7,998 bases of DNA, taken from the NCBI GenBank assembly GCA_964497475.1, contig CAZCDM010000111.1:1-7998 (forward strand), in the 5' to 3' direction. The position numbers and the translations under genes are program-made. The DNA comes from CAZCDM01 sp964497475. Its GTDB lineage: Bacteria; Planctomycetota; Phycisphaerae; SM23-33. Of this stretch, positions 6,435 through 7,998 are shown one piece after another (within the stretch, counting starts at the first letter, position 1; each line of letters begins with the position of its first letter). Under the pieces are notes generated by a model. It saw only the letters and a list, made by a program, of their open reading frames with translations, searched no databases and had not been told where the DNA came from.

Positions 6435-7013
6435 ATGAATCATCTGTACATTGTGCGTACCGGCGAGACGACCTGGGAAGCCCAGGGTCGGCTGGACAAC
6501 CTCTCGGGCATGCCGCTCAGCGAGGCGGGCCAGCAGGCTGCCCGCCTGGCCGGCAAGCAGCTCGTGCCCCACGAGCCGGGCGTGCTTTTTGCGGGCCCCG
6601 GCGAGGCAGAGCAGCAGACCGCCGAGCTGATGGCTGAGGATTTGGAGTTGAAGGTCCGCTCGGGCAAGAACCTCGCCGAGGTGGACTTCGGCCTGTGGCA
6701 GGGGCTGACGGTGGAGGAAATCCGCCAGCGCCAGCCGAGGCTGTACAAGCAGTGGCGCGAAGACCCCGGCTCGGTCCGGCCGCCCGGCGGCGAGACGCTG
6801 CCCGACGCCTGCCACCGGGTCTACCGTGCGGTCAAGCAACTGCTGCGACGCGAAAAAAACGAAACGATCGTCCTGATCCTGCGGCCGACCGTGCTGGGCC
6901 TGCTGCGATGCAAGCTCGACGGCGAGGAACTCCACGAACTGTGGAGCCGCATCCCCGAGCCCGGCCAGTGGGTTCGATACCGACAGGATGCGGATGGCAA
7001 TTGGAGTAACTGA
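6435..7013 (+). CDS. Histidine phosphatase-fold protein lacking both catalytic histidines (probable pseudoenzyme)
   Basis: The 192-residue protein follows the phosphoglycerate mutase/CobC-like histidine phosphatase pattern throughout. The N-terminal strand is LYIVRTGETTWE, then GRLDN and GMPLSEAGQQAA. EQQTAEL (59-65), LAEVDFGLWQGLT (80-92) and PPGGETLPDA (116-125) follow. However, the invariant RHGE motif reads R8-T9-G10-E11, so the phosphate-accepting His is Thr. The second His motif (SHGG) aligns with L149-R150-P151-T152, so that His is Arg. The Arg of the SPLxRAxQTA motif aligns with A58. The usual acid E82 is kept. The frame is open and the scaffold conserved, so this is not a decaying gene. 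Phosphatase or mutase activity by the known mechanism is unlikely; a binding or regulatory role is possible but unproven. The ATG at 6435 is preferred over the in-frame GTG at 6429. accD follows after 11 bases. Confidence 0.9.
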   Translation: MNHLYIVRTGETTWEAQGRLDNLSGMPLSEAGQQAARLAGKQLVPHEPGVLFAGPGEAEQQTAELMAEDLELKVRSGKNLAEVDFGLWQGLTVEEIRQRQPRLYKQWREDPGSVRPPGGETLPDACHRVYRAVKQLLRREKNETIVLILRPTVLGLLRCKLDGEELHELWSRIPEPGQWVRYRQDADGNWSN

Positions 7014-7024
7014 CAGGCAGAACC

Positions 7025-7906
7025 ATGGCAGAGCGAACCCCCCAGACCGGCGAACAAACCACCAGCCCGTACGATCTTTCCAACCTCTCCGGCCCGCCGC
7101 AGCGCAAAAAGCGCGATGTGCCTGACGGGCTCTGGATGCGCTGCCCCAGCTGCGAGGCGATGCTTTATCGCAAGGTTGTCACCGAGAATCTGGAGGTCTG
7201 CCCCGAATGCGGCCATCACTTCCGCGTGACGGGACGGCAGCGCATCGAGCAGCTTTGCGACCCCGACAGCTTCGAGGAACTCTTCACCGAGGTCCGCCCG
7301 GCCGACCCGCTGATGTTCCACTGGAGCGGCAAGAGCTACGCCGACCGCCTCGCCCGCGAGCAGGAAAAGACCTCCCTCACCGAGGCCATGCTCACCGGCG
7401 CCGCCTACATCAAAGGCCGGCGCGTCGCCCTGGGCGTGATGGCCGGCGACTTCCTCATGGGTTCGATGGGTTCGGTGCTGGGCGAGAAGCTCGCCCGGCT
7501 GATCGAGTACGCCACCGAGCACGACCTGCCGCTGATCGTCGTGTGTGTCTCCGGCGGGGCCCGCATGCACGAGGGCGCCTTGAGCCTGATGCAGATGGCC
7601 AAGACCTCCGCAGCCCTGGCTCGCTACGACGAAGCGGGCGGGCTCTACCTGGCCGTCCTGACCGACCCGACCACCGGCGGGACCACCGCGAGCTTCGCGA
7701 TGCTGGGCGATATCACCCTGGCCGAGCCGGGGGCGCTGATCGGTTTCGCCGGCCCGCGCGTCATCGCCAACACCATCAAGGCCGAGCTGCCCGAGGGGTT
7801 CCAGCGGGCGGAATTCCTCGTGGAAAAAGGTTTTGTCGATCTCATCGTTCCGCGAGACCAGCTCCGCAGCGAAATCGCCCAGATCGTCGACTACCTCAAG
7901 CCGTAA
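7025..7906 (+). CDS. accD: Acetyl-CoA carboxylase carboxyltransferase subunit beta
   Basis: AccD pairs with AccA to move the carboxyl group from biotin on AccB to acetyl-CoA, making malonyl-CoA for fatty acid synthesis in the cytoplasm. The 293 residues fit the family (about 285-305). After a polar, poorly conserved N-terminus, a four-cysteine zinc ribbon is complete: C40, C43, C59 and C62 (C-x2-C-x15-C-x2-C). The crotonase-fold core shows MGSMGSVLGEK, the SGGARMHEGALSLMQM active-site loop and the DPTTGGTTASFAMLGD loop, followed by AEPGALIGFAGPRVI. The start ATG has only a weak AGG (7015-7017) 7 bases upstream. The gap to the preceding gene is 11 bases and holds no promoter I can see, so the two are probably co-transcribed. 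No accA is present in the window. Confidence 0.97.
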   Translation: MAERTPQTGEQTTSPYDLSNLSGPPQRKKRDVPDGLWMRCPSCEAMLYRKVVTENLEVCPECGHHFRVTGRQRIEQLCDPDSFEELFTEVRPADPLMFHWSGKSYADRLAREQEKTSLTEAMLTGAAYIKGRRVALGVMAGDFLMGSMGSVLGEKLARLIEYATEHDLPLIVVCVSGGARMHEGALSLMQMAKTSAALARYDEAGGLYLAVLTDPTTGGTTASFAMLGDITLAEPGALIGFAGPRVIANTIKAELPEGFQRAEFLVEKGFVDLIVPRDQLRSEIAQIVDYLKP

Positions 7907-7998
7907 TGGCGCGAGGCTGGCAGGGCGGTTTTCGGCTTCCTATTTAGGGCTTGCTGAATATCTCTTCCGGGCCGGTATTACGCCGCGGTGGCGAAGAC
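7907..7998 (+). other. Intergenic tail after accD, no gene callable
   Basis: Base composition becomes more AT-rich between about 7930 and 7980, as expected of an intergenic or promoter region. TTGCTG (7951-7956) followed after 18 bases by GTATTA (7975-7980) is a weak promoter-like pair. An ATG overlaps the accD stop (TAATG) but opens only a 13-codon frame. I saw no hairpin followed by a T-run. Any next gene starts beyond the window. Confidence 0.4.

Noticed and set aside
7906..7947. Short frame starting in the accD stop codon (TAATG)
   Set aside because: It is only 13 codons, ends at TAG and resembles nothing. The TAATG overlap is probably chance.
7940..7998. Possible end of a convergent gene or of an insertion sequence at the right edge
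   Set aside because: Short open frames run on both strands to the window edge, but none has a motif, start codon with ribosome site or terminal repeat that I can support.

Overview
This is a GC-rich, densely packed bacterial chromosomal window that holds mostly housekeeping genes. A partial sulfatase gene leaves the left edge on the minus strand. Six genes then run on the plus strand: uvrB, a small two-helix membrane protein, mutS, rpe, a histidine-phosphatase-fold protein and accD. I see no rRNA, tRNA, CRISPR array, insertion sequence, prophage gene or convincing intrinsic terminator. The organism cannot be named from the sequence. High GC, a formylglycine-type sulfatase among core genes and the general style of the proteins suggest Planctomycetota, possibly the Phycisphaerae. 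That is an inference, not a demonstration.

Layout: 1-83 is the first 27 codons of the sulfatase. 84-168 is a short divergent promoter region with a good sigma70-type promoter for uvrB. 169-2235 is uvrB (nucleotide excision repair). 2302-2859 is a membrane protein with a soluble C-terminal domain that may be PH-like. 2924-5569 is mutS (mismatch repair). 5677-6402 is rpe (pentose phosphate pathway). 6435-7013 keeps the histidine phosphatase scaffold but has lost both catalytic histidines. 7025-7906 is accD (fatty acid synthesis). 7907-7998 is a more AT-rich tail with no callable gene.

The genes fall into a DNA-repair half (uvrB, membrane protein, mutS) and a central-metabolism half (rpe, phosphatase-like protein, accD). 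All six read the same way, but the gaps of 32-107 bases often carry a TATACT-like element. This suggests several independent promoters rather than one operon. Only the phosphatase-like gene and accD are close enough (11 bases) to be clearly co-transcribed.

The most interesting signals are the apparent pseudoenzyme at 6435-7013, the strong promoter that would start its mRNA at its own ATG (a leaderless transcript), and a palindromic TATA element next to the start of the membrane protein gene. I found no evidence of a new multi-gene system such as a defence, mobile or CRISPR-like locus.
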